Of a DNA stretch of 44,710 nt, positions 6,143 to 14,314 are shown in pieces. Each line of letters starts with the position of its first letter. Position 1 is the stretch's first letter. A program made the translations under genes and the position numbers. Location: contig JAESTH010000220.1 of NCBI GenBank assembly GCA_016763695.1, forward strand, positions 1 through 44,710, written 5' to 3'. The stretch comes from Alcanivoracaceae bacterium. Lineage in GTDB: Bacteria; Pseudomonadota; Gammaproteobacteria; Xanthomonadales; Marinicellaceae. Under the pieces are notes generated by a model, which saw only the letters and a program-made list of their open reading frames with translations, was not told the origin of the DNA and ran no database searches.

Positions 6143-9100
6143 TTAATCAAACATTATCCGGTGCCAGCTTCTTCTTTTCCATTCATTGGTGAAACGTGAT
6201 TCTATGGTAAGACTACTGTTATCAAGTCCATCACCACCCGCTATATCAATATTAATAACAGAATCACCTCCTCCAGGAACCGTTAAAGAACTAAACCCCA
6301 ATATCAAATCATCTATGTGCACACCATCTGCGCTACCACCATTGAAAAAACTACCTATTTCAGGTGAACCTCCTGTGGTTGAATCAATTATCATAAACCA
6401 ACTCTCACCACCAGCCAAGCATGGGTCTTCACCATTGGGTATAATAGTTGCAATGGTCGCAATTTTATTTCTATTATTCCTACCTATAGAATTTACCAGC
6501 CTTTCACCCAACTGCGGTAGTTCTATTTTCCAGCTTTGCTCAGATGTTACTTCACGATTAGACAGGCTTCTAAAATTTCCACTTGTTGTAATTGTCTGCT
6601 CAACAATTCTGGAATCATTTAAAGTATACATGCTGATAGCACTAGCATTATCCTTTAATCCAAACAAATATTGTTCGTGGCTGCCTAATATTGCCCTGTC
6701 TTGCAACTCTATATATTTACCCGTACCAAATAGCACGACTACATTACTGCTACCATCATCTGGGGTAAATATCCTTGGGGCAGTGGTAATAGGCTGATCA
6801 CGATTACCCTGGTAGAGAATCTCTGGTTGTGAAACTGGAGAGTCAAAAATATCTTTCATATCAAATCGATAAAGATTTCCTGCCAAATCCCCAGCATAGA
6901 CAAAATCGGTACCTTGATCCGCTCCAAAAAATGTGGTATCTGTATTTGCCTCATCATAGGCAACGAAATCAGCAGCAATAGGTGCTCCCATTCCATTTGG
7001 CTCAAGATTGCTACCTATACCAGTGTTCCACTCGTGCAGTATATTGCCCGTTTCTAAATCAATCGCATACAAGGCAGACTTCTGTGTTGAACTATTATAA
7101 CCATTGGGTACTAATGCCACCCATTTTTCAGTAATAGTTGTTGCAGAACTTGGTACAGCCACTCGTGCAATAACTCCACCAGAATAGGAAAAACCCATGT
7201 CTGCATCGTCTTCATCGGTGAATTCCCATAATACATCTGGTTCGGAAGCTGGGTTACTACCAAGATCTAATGCATAAACCAATTTGCCTCCATGGCGCAT
7301 TCCTCCCAGTGCAACCGTTGACCATCCTCCATTAATAAAAGCATCCTGCACAAAAGGTGCCAAATCAACAAAGCTCTTGTGCTTATATTGCGGGCTTGCT
7401 AATGCAGAAATACCATTTAAGGATTTAGAGGGAATATAGGCCCAAAGCTCATGTCCACCATTATCTGTATTTATACCAGCATCAAAGGCATGCAACATAC
7501 CATCATTGGCTCCCACCAATATGACATTATCTCTTTGTCGGTTAGTGTTTCTAAACTCCGCATAACCATTACCATTATCTGCTGCGATCTTTTCCTGGCT
7601 ACCTGTTCCCCAAAAATCATCATTATATGACTCAGCGGGACCTCGCAGTATTTGAGCTGGAGAGTGAATGACATCACCTAACAGGTTATTCCTGTTTCTT
7701 AGATTGCCACCAAACTGGTTTTCAAGATTCCTCTCACCCCGAATATAATCTATAAATATCTCCGCAGCCTCAGAGTCACTTGTATAATCACCCGAAACAT
7801 TATTATAAAAATCTGAATCAAGTATTTTATTGATCTCTGAACTTGACATGGCATATGACTTAAACTCATGTTGATTTTTGGTATCGTAATTATAAGTGAA
7901 GATCAATCTGGAATCATTATCATTGCTAGCAGCAATATTGGTGTTCATGGATGAGCAGAAACCACCTGTTAGTTTACAGGCGGCATCCCACTCAATGTCT
8001 CCCAAGGTTCCATCTGCATTAAGAGGAGAGGCTACCACAAAACCACTCCAGTTTGAGGTATCATAACCTGTCCTGAATGATAAAGTTGCATCTGAAATAA
8101 TACTGGATGAAATACTACCAGCACTGGCTCTGCCTTTACGCTTAATAATACTTGAGACCAAATTTGATAATGCATCAACTAGCTCCTGTGGGTTTTGCGC
8201 ACTAAAATAATCTCCTCGACTATTTAAAGAAGCATGCCAGACATCATCTACTCGGCCTTCTTCCCAGCTAACTCTTCTAACAATTCTGTTGGAACAGGAT
8301 ATATTACTATTGCTATCTGCATTACGACACAAGCCTATATCAGCTATATCGGCACTACAGTCTATTACATCAGTTCCTGTATTAGACCCCACATAACAAA
8401 TATGATCTTGGCACGACCTGACAAATTCTTCACCAGATGAATTACGTCGAAAACAGGTATCATTAAAGGTGCTGGGCCACTGCAATTGACCCGATCTTAA
8501 GGCTGGCAAATCAATATCCCTATCAAATGTACCTTTAATACCCAAGCCAATATTAAAGTTAACCATATGTTGCCAGTTTGCAGGATCATTTTTTGGGTTC
8601 CACAACAACTCAGGTATACTCCACCAATTGGTTTCAGAAGGAACATTAATCACATCGCCATCAGAATCGGTAAAGTCATCAATAAATGTGGGAACATTAT
8701 TAGCTAAACCCGTCCTTAAATCTCGAGACCAATAGTAAAAAGCGGTATCTGCCAAAGTAGAATAGTTACCATCTGCATAAAAATAGTTGGCCGGAGCGTA
8801 AGATGCAGTGGTTCCATCTGAAAATTCAGGTAAAGTCCTTGTTGTATTGTCAACATTGCCCGTTATCCCTGATGATGAGTTCCATGAGCCATCAGAAATA
8901 GCAATATGAAAGTTCTGCTGACAGGTTAATTCGCCACCGAAATTACTATCATGATAGGGACCGCTACTGCCACCTCTCTTAAATAAATCTCCCGCTTCCT
9001 TAGTAGCACGTCTTAATGGCGTACTACCATTTCCTGGTACTAAAAACAGCCAATCATAAAAATCTTCTCGGTGTCCATCTGCAAATAAATTCATATTAGT

Positions 9101-9826
9101 TGACTTATACCTAAATCTATTATTATTGAGTTGTTGCCAATCCACCTTAAAGTCGGGTCCAAAATTGACAAATGCATGACTCACCGCGGCCCTAGCTAAT
9201 TTAGAGCGGGTATTATAATAAGTATACCAATTGGCAAAATTTTGTTTTTCCTGTGTACCAGATACGTCATGGCGCTGGTAATTACTATTTTGATTTCTCC
9301 TGTCTGCCAATGTCGCATCTGCTGGCCCTTCCCATGTATAATAAAAGGCTCTATTTTGGCTATTGGAACGCCCTGCACTGGCATAAGAAATACTATAATT
9401 ACCTGCAGAATAAAAGGGGTAATAATAACGAAACACCCTGTATCTACTTCTCAAATCTACCCGAAACAAAAAGTCCCCAGCTGTATAGTAACCATCTCTT
9501 GAGGCATTATTAAAAGTTGAATCTGGTAAAGACGTGCCATCAGCTCTAACTGGAGGGGGATACTCTATATTCGGATTATAGTAAATCAAGTTATAATCTG
9601 ATGAGGCAAAACTAGGCCTATTTCTATCAAAACTTCTAGAGTCGGGCATATAACTCCAGGACATACTGCCTGAATCATCAAAAGTCACGGCTAATGCTGG
9701 TGGTACAGTTTGATTAAGAAATAGCGGCTCATCAGTTAACTGTAATTCTGCAGCGAAAACAAAACTAGCAGTTAATAAAAAGAATAATGTTAATGTGGTT
9801 GATTGTTTTTTTATATTAATATTCAT
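6143..9826 (-). CDS. pilY1: Type IV pilus tip adhesin / biogenesis factor PilY1
   Basis: PilY1 (PilC in Neisseria) is a large exported protein associated with pilus tips, adhesion, surface sensing and pilus extension. The 1227-residue product has a signal peptide ending near FVFAA. A von Willebrand A-like start with the MIDAS motif DDSGSMS lies near residue 50, followed by a long Asn/Tyr/Ser-rich middle. The C-terminal PilC beta-propeller shows GDVIHSPAQILRGP, ILVGANDGMLHAFDAG, ELWAYIPSKSLNGI, VALGGMRHGGKLVYALDLG, FSYSGGVIARV and YAGDLAGNLYRFDM. An acidic DSDGDVIN stretch may bind calcium. A good AAAGGTAG ribosome site precedes the ATG. It is read in the minor-pilin operon after pilX. Confidence 0.95.
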   Translation of the reverse strand: MNINIKKQSTTLTLFFLLTASFVFAAELQLTDEPLFLNQTVPPALAVTFDDSGSMSWSYMPDSRSFDRNRPSFASSDYNLIYYNPNIEYPPPVRADGTSLPDSTFNNASRDGYYTAGDFLFRVDLRSRYRVFRYYYPFYSAGNYSISYASAGRSNSQNRAFYYTWEGPADATLADRRNQNSNYQRHDVSGTQEKQNFANWYTYYNTRSKLARAAVSHAFVNFGPDFKVDWQQLNNNRFRYKSTNMNLFADGHREDFYDWLFLVPGNGSTPLRRATKEAGDLFKRGGSSGPYHDSNFGGELTCQQNFHIAISDGSWNSSSGITGNVDNTTRTLPEFSDGTTASYAPANYFYADGNYSTLADTAFYYWSRDLRTGLANNVPTFIDDFTDSDGDVINVPSETNWWSIPELLWNPKNDPANWQHMVNFNIGLGIKGTFDRDIDLPALRSGQLQWPSTFNDTCFRRNSSGEEFVRSCQDHICYVGSNTGTDVIDCSADIADIGLCRNADSNSNISCSNRIVRRVSWEEGRVDDVWHASLNSRGDYFSAQNPQELVDALSNLVSSIIKRKGRASAGSISSSIISDATLSFRTGYDTSNWSGFVVASPLNADGTLGDIEWDAACKLTGGFCSSMNTNIAASNDNDSRLIFTYNYDTKNQHEFKSYAMSSSEINKILDSDFYNNVSGDYTSDSEAAEIFIDYIRGERNLENQFGGNLRNRNNLLGDVIHSPAQILRGPAESYNDDFWGTGSQEKIAADNGNGYAEFRNTNRQRDNVILVGANDGMLHAFDAGINTDNGGHELWAYIPSKSLNGISALASPQYKHKSFVDLAPFVQDAFINGGWSTVALGGMRHGGKLVYALDLGSNPASEPDVLWEFTDEDDADMGFSYSGGVIARVAVPSSATTITEKWVALVPNGYNSSTQKSALYAIDLETGNILHEWNTGIGSNLEPNGMGAPIAADFVAYDEANTDTTFFGADQGTDFVYAGDLAGNLYRFDMKDIFDSPVSQPEILYQGNRDQPITTAPRIFTPDDGSSNVVVLFGTGKYIELQDRAILGSHEQYLFGLKDNASAISMYTLNDSRIVEQTITTSGNFRSLSNREVTSEQSWKIELPQLGERLVNSIGRNNRNKIATIATIIPNGEDPCLAGGESWFMIIDSTTGGSPEIGSFFNGGSADGVHIDDLILGFSSLTVPGGGDSVINIDIAGGDGLDNSSLTIESRFTNEWKRRSWHRIMFD

Positions 9827-9840
9827 ATCTAGCTACCTTT

Positions 9841-10422
9841 TTAATTAAGTACCGCAGTAAATACAGACTCATATGCGGAATACATATGTCCAGAACTATC
9901 CGTTGCCTTACTAACCACCCTGAAAAACCTTAACTTTGCTTCTCCCCCTTCCCCAGGACGGTCTCCACCGCCAGATTCTCCGACTGTAACAGCATAATTG
10001 TTAGTACTCGATTTCATTAGTTCAATGATAAACTTCGGCTCTTCTGCTAAGACCCCACCATATGCCGCATTAATACTGACGCCTTGAGGATGAGTAAAGC
10101 CACCATAAGTTAAACTTTTCTCAGTCCTGAAAGCAAGCGATTCTAATGATCTGGATTCAATACAATATTGACAAGAATCTTCTGTTAAATCAGTTCCATT
10201 GTTTGTTCTAAAAAAAGCGTATATCCAGTGCTCCGCTGCTGACAACATTGATAGAGCAGCGGCATCACTTAATTCTCTATTTTTTAACCCTGCTGCCATC
10301 CGATCTTCTAACATTGCAGATTTCATGGACGTTATACCAATAATAGAAACGGTTAATAACAGAATCATACCAATAGCCAGAGCCACACCCTTTTGTTTAT
10401 TTTTATTCTTTTGCCTTTTCAT
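9841..10422 (-). CDS. pilX: Type IV pilus assembly protein PilX
   Basis: The 193-residue product carries the PilX N-terminal motif KQKGVALAIGMILLLTVSIIGITSMKSAMLEDRMAAGLKNRELSDAAA, a prepilin-like helix with the characteristic ExRMA segment. PilX is a minor pilin of the PilV-W-X-PilY1-E priming complex. The ORF track starts at a TTG inside the pilW stop region. I prefer the ATG at 10422 (MKRQKNKNKQKG), which sits just after the pilW stop with a weak GGA ribosome site. The globular part contains a CQYC pair. Confidence 0.88.
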   Translation of the reverse strand: MKRQKNKNKQKGVALAIGMILLLTVSIIGITSMKSAMLEDRMAAGLKNRELSDAAALSMLSAAEHWIYAFFRTNNGTDLTEDSCQYCIESRSLESLAFRTEKSLTYGGFTHPQGVSINAAYGGVLAEEPKFIIELMKSSTNNYAVTVGESGGGDRPGEGGEAKLRFFRVVSKATDSSGHMYSAYESVFTAVLN

Positions 10423-10424
10423 AT

Positions 10425-11669
10425 TTAGTTCCAATTTTTTGTTGCTACAACTGAGTAAAACTCTCTTCTGTGCAGCCTGTAATGATTGATTTGAGAGAGA
10501 AGATCTTCAGGACTTTGTGCTTGATCGCCATCAATGCTATAGAAAAATGCTTCGTTTTCATTGCTACTGCTGTCATGAATAGTGTTTAATAACAGATGAA
10601 ACTCTATAGAAACAACAGAGCGCCAACCACAACCAGGTGTATTTGGTAAATCGTCCGTAGCTGCAGTACAAGAAGTAATATCCATCGCATCCACTCCTTG
10701 TGCATCCAATACTAAATAATTTCCCTTGGTTGCCGTTTGCACAGTATATAAAATATCAAACCGGTCCACACCCTCAATAAGTGCGTTGACGGTACCATTT
10801 GCGACACTGTAAAGCGTTGGTGTATCCCTATCATTAACAACATTATTTGCCACATAATAAGTGATACTACGCATATCTCGGTTCAAATCAAAAACTCTGG
10901 TTAATACTCTATTGGTTACTCCTGTAGAACCTGGTGACGAGAACGTCGCTGTGCCCGTTCCTCCTGCAATAATAGTCGTCACCACATGAGGTTCTGTAAT
11001 TGAACAACTTGCTATTAACACTGGAGTATTTGCAACGGGGAATTGAGCATCAGGATTCGACGATTCATAAAATTCATATTGTAAGGTTTGTGTTACCGCA
11101 AGTTCTGCCCTATCAACAATATTGCTCACCGCCTTACCAGGGCCGTGTAAATAGCGCACTGTTAGTACATCTGTACCAGCAATTCTGTCTCCATCACCTA
11201 CCCCAATTGTTGGTATTAAATAAGACATATCGGTACCAGCAGATGTAAAGTCAGGTAAGCAGGAATTCGCTCCACATTCATGTCCATGAATAAAATGACG
11301 GGGATCAAAGAAGGGCCCTGCCGGCACACCAGGAAAAACCTCCTGATTATCAAGCACCCTCCAAGGTTGAATTTTGGATGAAAGGTTTTCATATTCTATG
11401 GCTAATGGGTCTATCCCGACTATCTGTTTTTCTTCAGCACCAACCGAACTTAAACAATATTGATAGCCAGCCTGATCCAGTGCATTTTTTAATTGTAGAG
11501 TTATAAAGCGACCATTTTCCTGTAATCTTGCCAAACCATTCTGGGTACGATTCATTGTTGCCGTAGTTTCAAAAACTGTCACTAGTCCAGTCAAAATAAT
11601 TAAACCAATAAAAACGGCTATCATTAATTCAACAATCGAAAATCCTGATTGATAATTTTTATATTTCAT
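10425..11669 (-). CDS. pilW: Type IV pilus assembly protein PilW
   Basis: This is a 414-residue prepilin-like protein with leader and cleavage region YQSG|FSIVELMIAVFIGLIILTGLVTVFETTATMNRTQNGLARLQENGRFITLQL, typical of PilW/PilJ-type minor pilins. The globular domain is large and cysteine-containing (GHECGANSCLPD, TPGCGWRSVVSIEFHLLL), with GTDVLTVRYLHGPG near the middle as in PilW. The start overlaps the pilV stop by 4 bp (ATGA). The product joins the minor-pilin complex in the inner membrane and probably the pilus tip. Confidence 0.9.
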   Translation of the reverse strand: MKYKNYQSGFSIVELMIAVFIGLIILTGLVTVFETTATMNRTQNGLARLQENGRFITLQLKNALDQAGYQYCLSSVGAEEKQIVGIDPLAIEYENLSSKIQPWRVLDNQEVFPGVPAGPFFDPRHFIHGHECGANSCLPDFTSAGTDMSYLIPTIGVGDGDRIAGTDVLTVRYLHGPGKAVSNIVDRAELAVTQTLQYEFYESSNPDAQFPVANTPVLIASCSITEPHVVTTIIAGGTGTATFSSPGSTGVTNRVLTRVFDLNRDMRSITYYVANNVVNDRDTPTLYSVANGTVNALIEGVDRFDILYTVQTATKGNYLVLDAQGVDAMDITSCTAATDDLPNTPGCGWRSVVSIEFHLLLNTIHDSSSNENEAFFYSIDGDQAQSPEDLLSQINHYRLHRREFYSVVATKNWN

Positions 11670-12154
11670 GGTGTTGCTACCAGAGAGATTGATTGGGTGG
11701 AGTCTGCACTGATTTCATTCGATTCACTCCAGGTTATTGTTGCTGTACAAAAGCCATCAGTTGGAGCGTTACCCCAACCTGGTGTAAGGTTTAAATCACA
11801 TGCTATGGAACCAACAGAGTTTGGCAATAATTGAGTTAACATGTTTGACCATTGCTGTACATCTCTGGCGGTAATAGCTGCAGGTCCACAAACAGAAGTG
11901 CACATTGTTGAGATATCTGCATAACCTGCGAAAGTTCCATCGTACAAGCCAGCTTTGACCCCTGCTTTATTCCTACGCATCATATCAATAATGGTAGCGG
12001 TTAATATTGTCGCCTGAGAGCGCATATAACCATTGTGATTGTTTTTAACCGCTACCGTCATAATCCCCGCCACTCCTAACAAGCCAAATGAGAAAACCAC
12101 TACAGCAATCATGACCTCTATTAGGGTAAAACCTTTATGTTGTTTAAATTTCAT
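11666..12154 (-). CDS. pilV: Type IV pilus minor pilin PilV
   Basis: This 162-residue prepilin has a short basic leader and a cleavage site HKG|FTLIEVMIAVVVFSFGLLGVAGIM. The phenylalanine/glycine-rich helix followed by AVKNNHNGYMRSQATILTATIIDMMRRN closely fits PilV, in which GxLGxAxL...R..A..LA.D..DRMR.N is conserved. The second domain carries cysteines (TMCTSVCGPA, SIACDLN, DGFCTATITWSE). It lies 17 bp after fimU and overlaps pilW. Confidence 0.92.
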   Translation of the reverse strand: MKFKQHKGFTLIEVMIAVVVFSFGLLGVAGIMTVAVKNNHNGYMRSQATILTATIIDMMRRNKAGVKAGLYDGTFAGYADISTMCTSVCGPAAITARDVQQWSNMLTQLLPNSVGSIACDLNLTPGWGNAPTDGFCTATITWSESNEISADSTQSISLVATP

Positions 12155-12171
12155 AATTTATACCAATATTA

Positions 12172-12681
12172 CTACAGATCTACCGTTGAGATCATGCCCG
12201 AGGGACTCACGGTTGCTAAAACAGATTTTGAAACATCTACATGATCAATATTCATTTGAAAACCTCCACCTAATAAGGCAAGCCCTGTTAATGCCCCTAA
12301 ATTATCAAAGGCAATTATGTCACCACTAGCAGCAGAGTCCATAGTCATATCACCACCTATATTCTGCTTGATTCGTATTAAATCATCAATAGCAGCGGTA
12401 TAAACATCATCTGAATCCACATCCATAAAAACTTGCCATCCATTTGTCCAGTCTGAACCAGCCAGGGATTGAATCACCACCCTTTGCCCTCTTTTAACAG
12501 CGGTCACTCGGGTTAATGTTACATCACCAAGCCAGTCGTTGATATCGTTAGTCATTTTTTGGCGAACTGTAAAATCATGGTATGCGGGGAGCCCGTAAGA
12601 CATTAAAATACTTGCTATCAGCAATGTTACCATTAGCTCAATAATTGAGAAGCCCTGACTTTTTTTAGATTTATTTTTCAT
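12172..12681 (-). CDS. fimU: FimT/FimU (GspH-like) minor pseudopilin
   Basis: The 169-residue product has the prepilin signature KKSQG|FSIIELMVTLLIASILMSYGLPAYHDFTVRQKM, then the GspH/FimT domain with LTRVTAVKRGQRVVIQ, WTNGWQVFMDVDSDD and a C-terminal SPSGM. This is the FimT/FimU family that heads the minor-pilin operon. I chose the ATG at 12681 (MKNKSKKSQGFS) over the upstream ORF start, because the extra 17 residues do not look like a prepilin leader. Neither start has a strong ribosome site. Its place as first gene before pilV supports FimU over FimT, but the two cannot be separated firmly by reading alone. Confidence 0.85.
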   Translation of the reverse strand: MKNKSKKSQGFSIIELMVTLLIASILMSYGLPAYHDFTVRQKMTNDINDWLGDVTLTRVTAVKRGQRVVIQSLAGSDWTNGWQVFMDVDSDDVYTAAIDDLIRIKQNIGGDMTMDSAASGDIIAFDNLGALTGLALLGGGFQMNIDHVDVSKSVLATVSPSGMISTVDL

Positions 12682-12872
12682 GTTTATTTTCGAAAATTCG
12701 TTATCATACATTATGCACAAGATGACAATCATCTCTATAATAAGATATATATTATTGACAAGTGGTAAGTTTTGTTAGATGGGTGGTAGTAAACCCAGTG
12801 AAAACACTATTTAGTGATTGATCAAGAAAGTAATCGTTGCGAAGGTAAATCTGGCTTGAGAAAAATAACGCA

Positions 12873-13823
12873 TTATCTAATACTCAGCCTTAATTCTTTA
12901 GGAAGAGCGAAAACCATATTTTCTGGCTCACCAGGCAGCTCAGAAATTAAAATATTTTTCGCATTTTTAGACAAAAACATAATGACATCCTTAACTAGTT
13001 TTTCAGGTGCAGATGCACCAGCAGTCACACCGATGGTATTAATATTTTTCAACCATGACACATCAATACAGGCAGCATCATCAATCAAGTAGGCTTTCAC
13101 ACCTTGCCTCTCAGCTAATTCATGCAGACGGTTTGAGTTTGAGCTATTAACACTTCCTACCACCAATACCAAATCACATTCATGAGCCAGCTGTTTTACT
13201 GCAACCTGACGATTTTGAGTAGCATAACAAATATCATCATGCTTGGGGCCTCTGATTTGAGGGAACCTGGTTTTTAATTCTGCAATAATATCAGCGGTAT
13301 CATCCAATGACAGAGTAGTCTGAGTGACATATGCCAACTTTTCATTTTTGCTCAACTGCAACTCTCTCACATCAATAACCGATTCCACTATATACACCGT
13401 ACCAGAACCTTTGTTACTATCCCACTGTCCAATTGTCCCTTCAACTTCTGGATGCCCCTCATGACCAATGAGAATTAAGCTATAGTTATTTTTACAATAC
13501 CGCATAACTTCCATATGCACTTTTGTAACCAGTGGACAGGTTGCATCAAAAACCTGTAAACCGCGTTTTTTTGCCGTCTTTCTAACCAGCTGTGAAACAC
13601 CATGAGCCGAGAAAATAACAATATTTCCATCTGGTATTTCATCTAGTTCTTCTACAAAAATCGCACCCTTAGCCTTAAGATTATTAACCACAAAGCGATT
13701 GTGCACAACCTCATGTTTAACATATATTGGCGCTCCAAATAGTTCGATCGCACGATTAACAATTTCAATCGCCCTATCAACACCTGCACAAAAACCCCTA
13801 GGATTCGCTAGACTTATTTTCAT
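12873..13823 (-). CDS. ispH: 4-hydroxy-3-methylbut-2-enyl diphosphate reductase IspH (LytB)
   Basis: IspH is the [4Fe-4S] enzyme of the final MEP-pathway step, making IPP and DMAPP. The 316-residue protein equals the E. coli length. The iron-sulphur cysteines are visible in [16 protein letters not shown] (Cys12), [12 protein letters not shown] (near 96) and [11 protein letters not shown] (near 197). The active-site motifs [22 protein letters not shown] and [13 protein letters not shown] are intact. The start overlaps the lspA stop by 4 bp (ATGA). It is the last gene of the murJ-ribF-ileS-lspA-ispH operon and lies upstream of the pilin cluster on the same strand, as in Pseudomonas. Confidence 0.97.
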   Translation of the reverse strand: MKISLANPRGFCAGVDRAIEIVNRAIELFGAPIYVKHEVVHNRFVVNNLKAKGAIFVEELDEIPDGNIVIFSAHGVSQLVRKTAKKRGLQVFDATCPLVTKVHMEVMRYCKNNYSLILIGHEGHPEVEGTIGQWDSNKGSGTVYIVESVIDVRELQLSKNEKLAYVTQTTLSLDDTADIIAELKTRFPQIRGPKHDDICYATQNRQVAVKQLAHECDLVLVVGSVNSSNSNRLHELAERQGVKAYLIDDAACIDVSWLKNINTIGVTAGASAPEKLVKDVIMFLSKNAKNILISELPGEPENMVFALPKELRLSIR

Positions 13824-14314
13824 AATTTATCTTCTTTCCCGCCCCAAATAAGATCAAGTATCAGAAAAAAAGCACCGATACTAATAGCCGTATCAGCAAT
13901 ATTAAAAGCAGGCCAGAAATATTGATCATAGTGCGCCTCAATAAAATCTATCACATAACCCAGACTTAGGCGGTCATATATATTACCTATTGCTCCACCA
14001 ATTACAAAAGTCAATCCTAAATTCAAGAAGCGAGCTTTAATATCACTGTTCTTAAGCCAGATCAATAACCATATAACAATGACAACGGCTACAATACTGA
14101 TACCCCAACGCTGCCATCCAGACTGATCTGCCAGAAAACTGAATGCCATGCCTTCATTATGCATAAGAGTCCAGTTCAGGTAATTATTGACCACTACAGC
14201 CTCATAAATTTCCAGTGATTCTGTAGCAATGATTTTTGTCCATTGATCTAACAAGATAATAATTAAACTAATCGGCAACCACCAAAGGCCTGATTTTTGT
14301 AATATTTTAAGCAT
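13820..14314 (-). CDS. lspA: Lipoprotein signal peptidase II
   Basis: LspA is the inner-membrane aspartic protease that removes signal peptides from diacylated prolipoproteins. The 164-residue product starts at the ATG at 14314 (MLKILQKSG). The longer ORF-track start extends into ileS and adds an unrelated leader. It has four hydrophobic helices, LLDQWTK in the first, NEGMAFSFL, and the two catalytic aspartates in [16 protein letters not shown] and [11 protein letters not shown]. The start overlaps the ileS stop by 8 bp and the end overlaps ispH by 4 bp. The fkpB gene that often separates lspA from ispH is absent. Confidence 0.95.
   Translation of the reverse strand: MLKILQKSGLWWLPISLIIILLDQWTKIIATESLEIYEAVVVNNYLNWTLMHNEGMAFSFLADQSGWQRWGISIVAVVIVIWLLIWLKNSDIKARFLNLGLTFVIGGAIGNIYDRLSLGYVIDFIEAHYDQYFWPAFNIADTAISIGAFFLILDLIWGGKEDKL

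Noticed and set aside
6186-6797. 203-codon plus-strand ORF antisense to pilY1
   Set aside because: It is a shadow of the pilY1 propeller coding sequence; composition follows the opposite strand.
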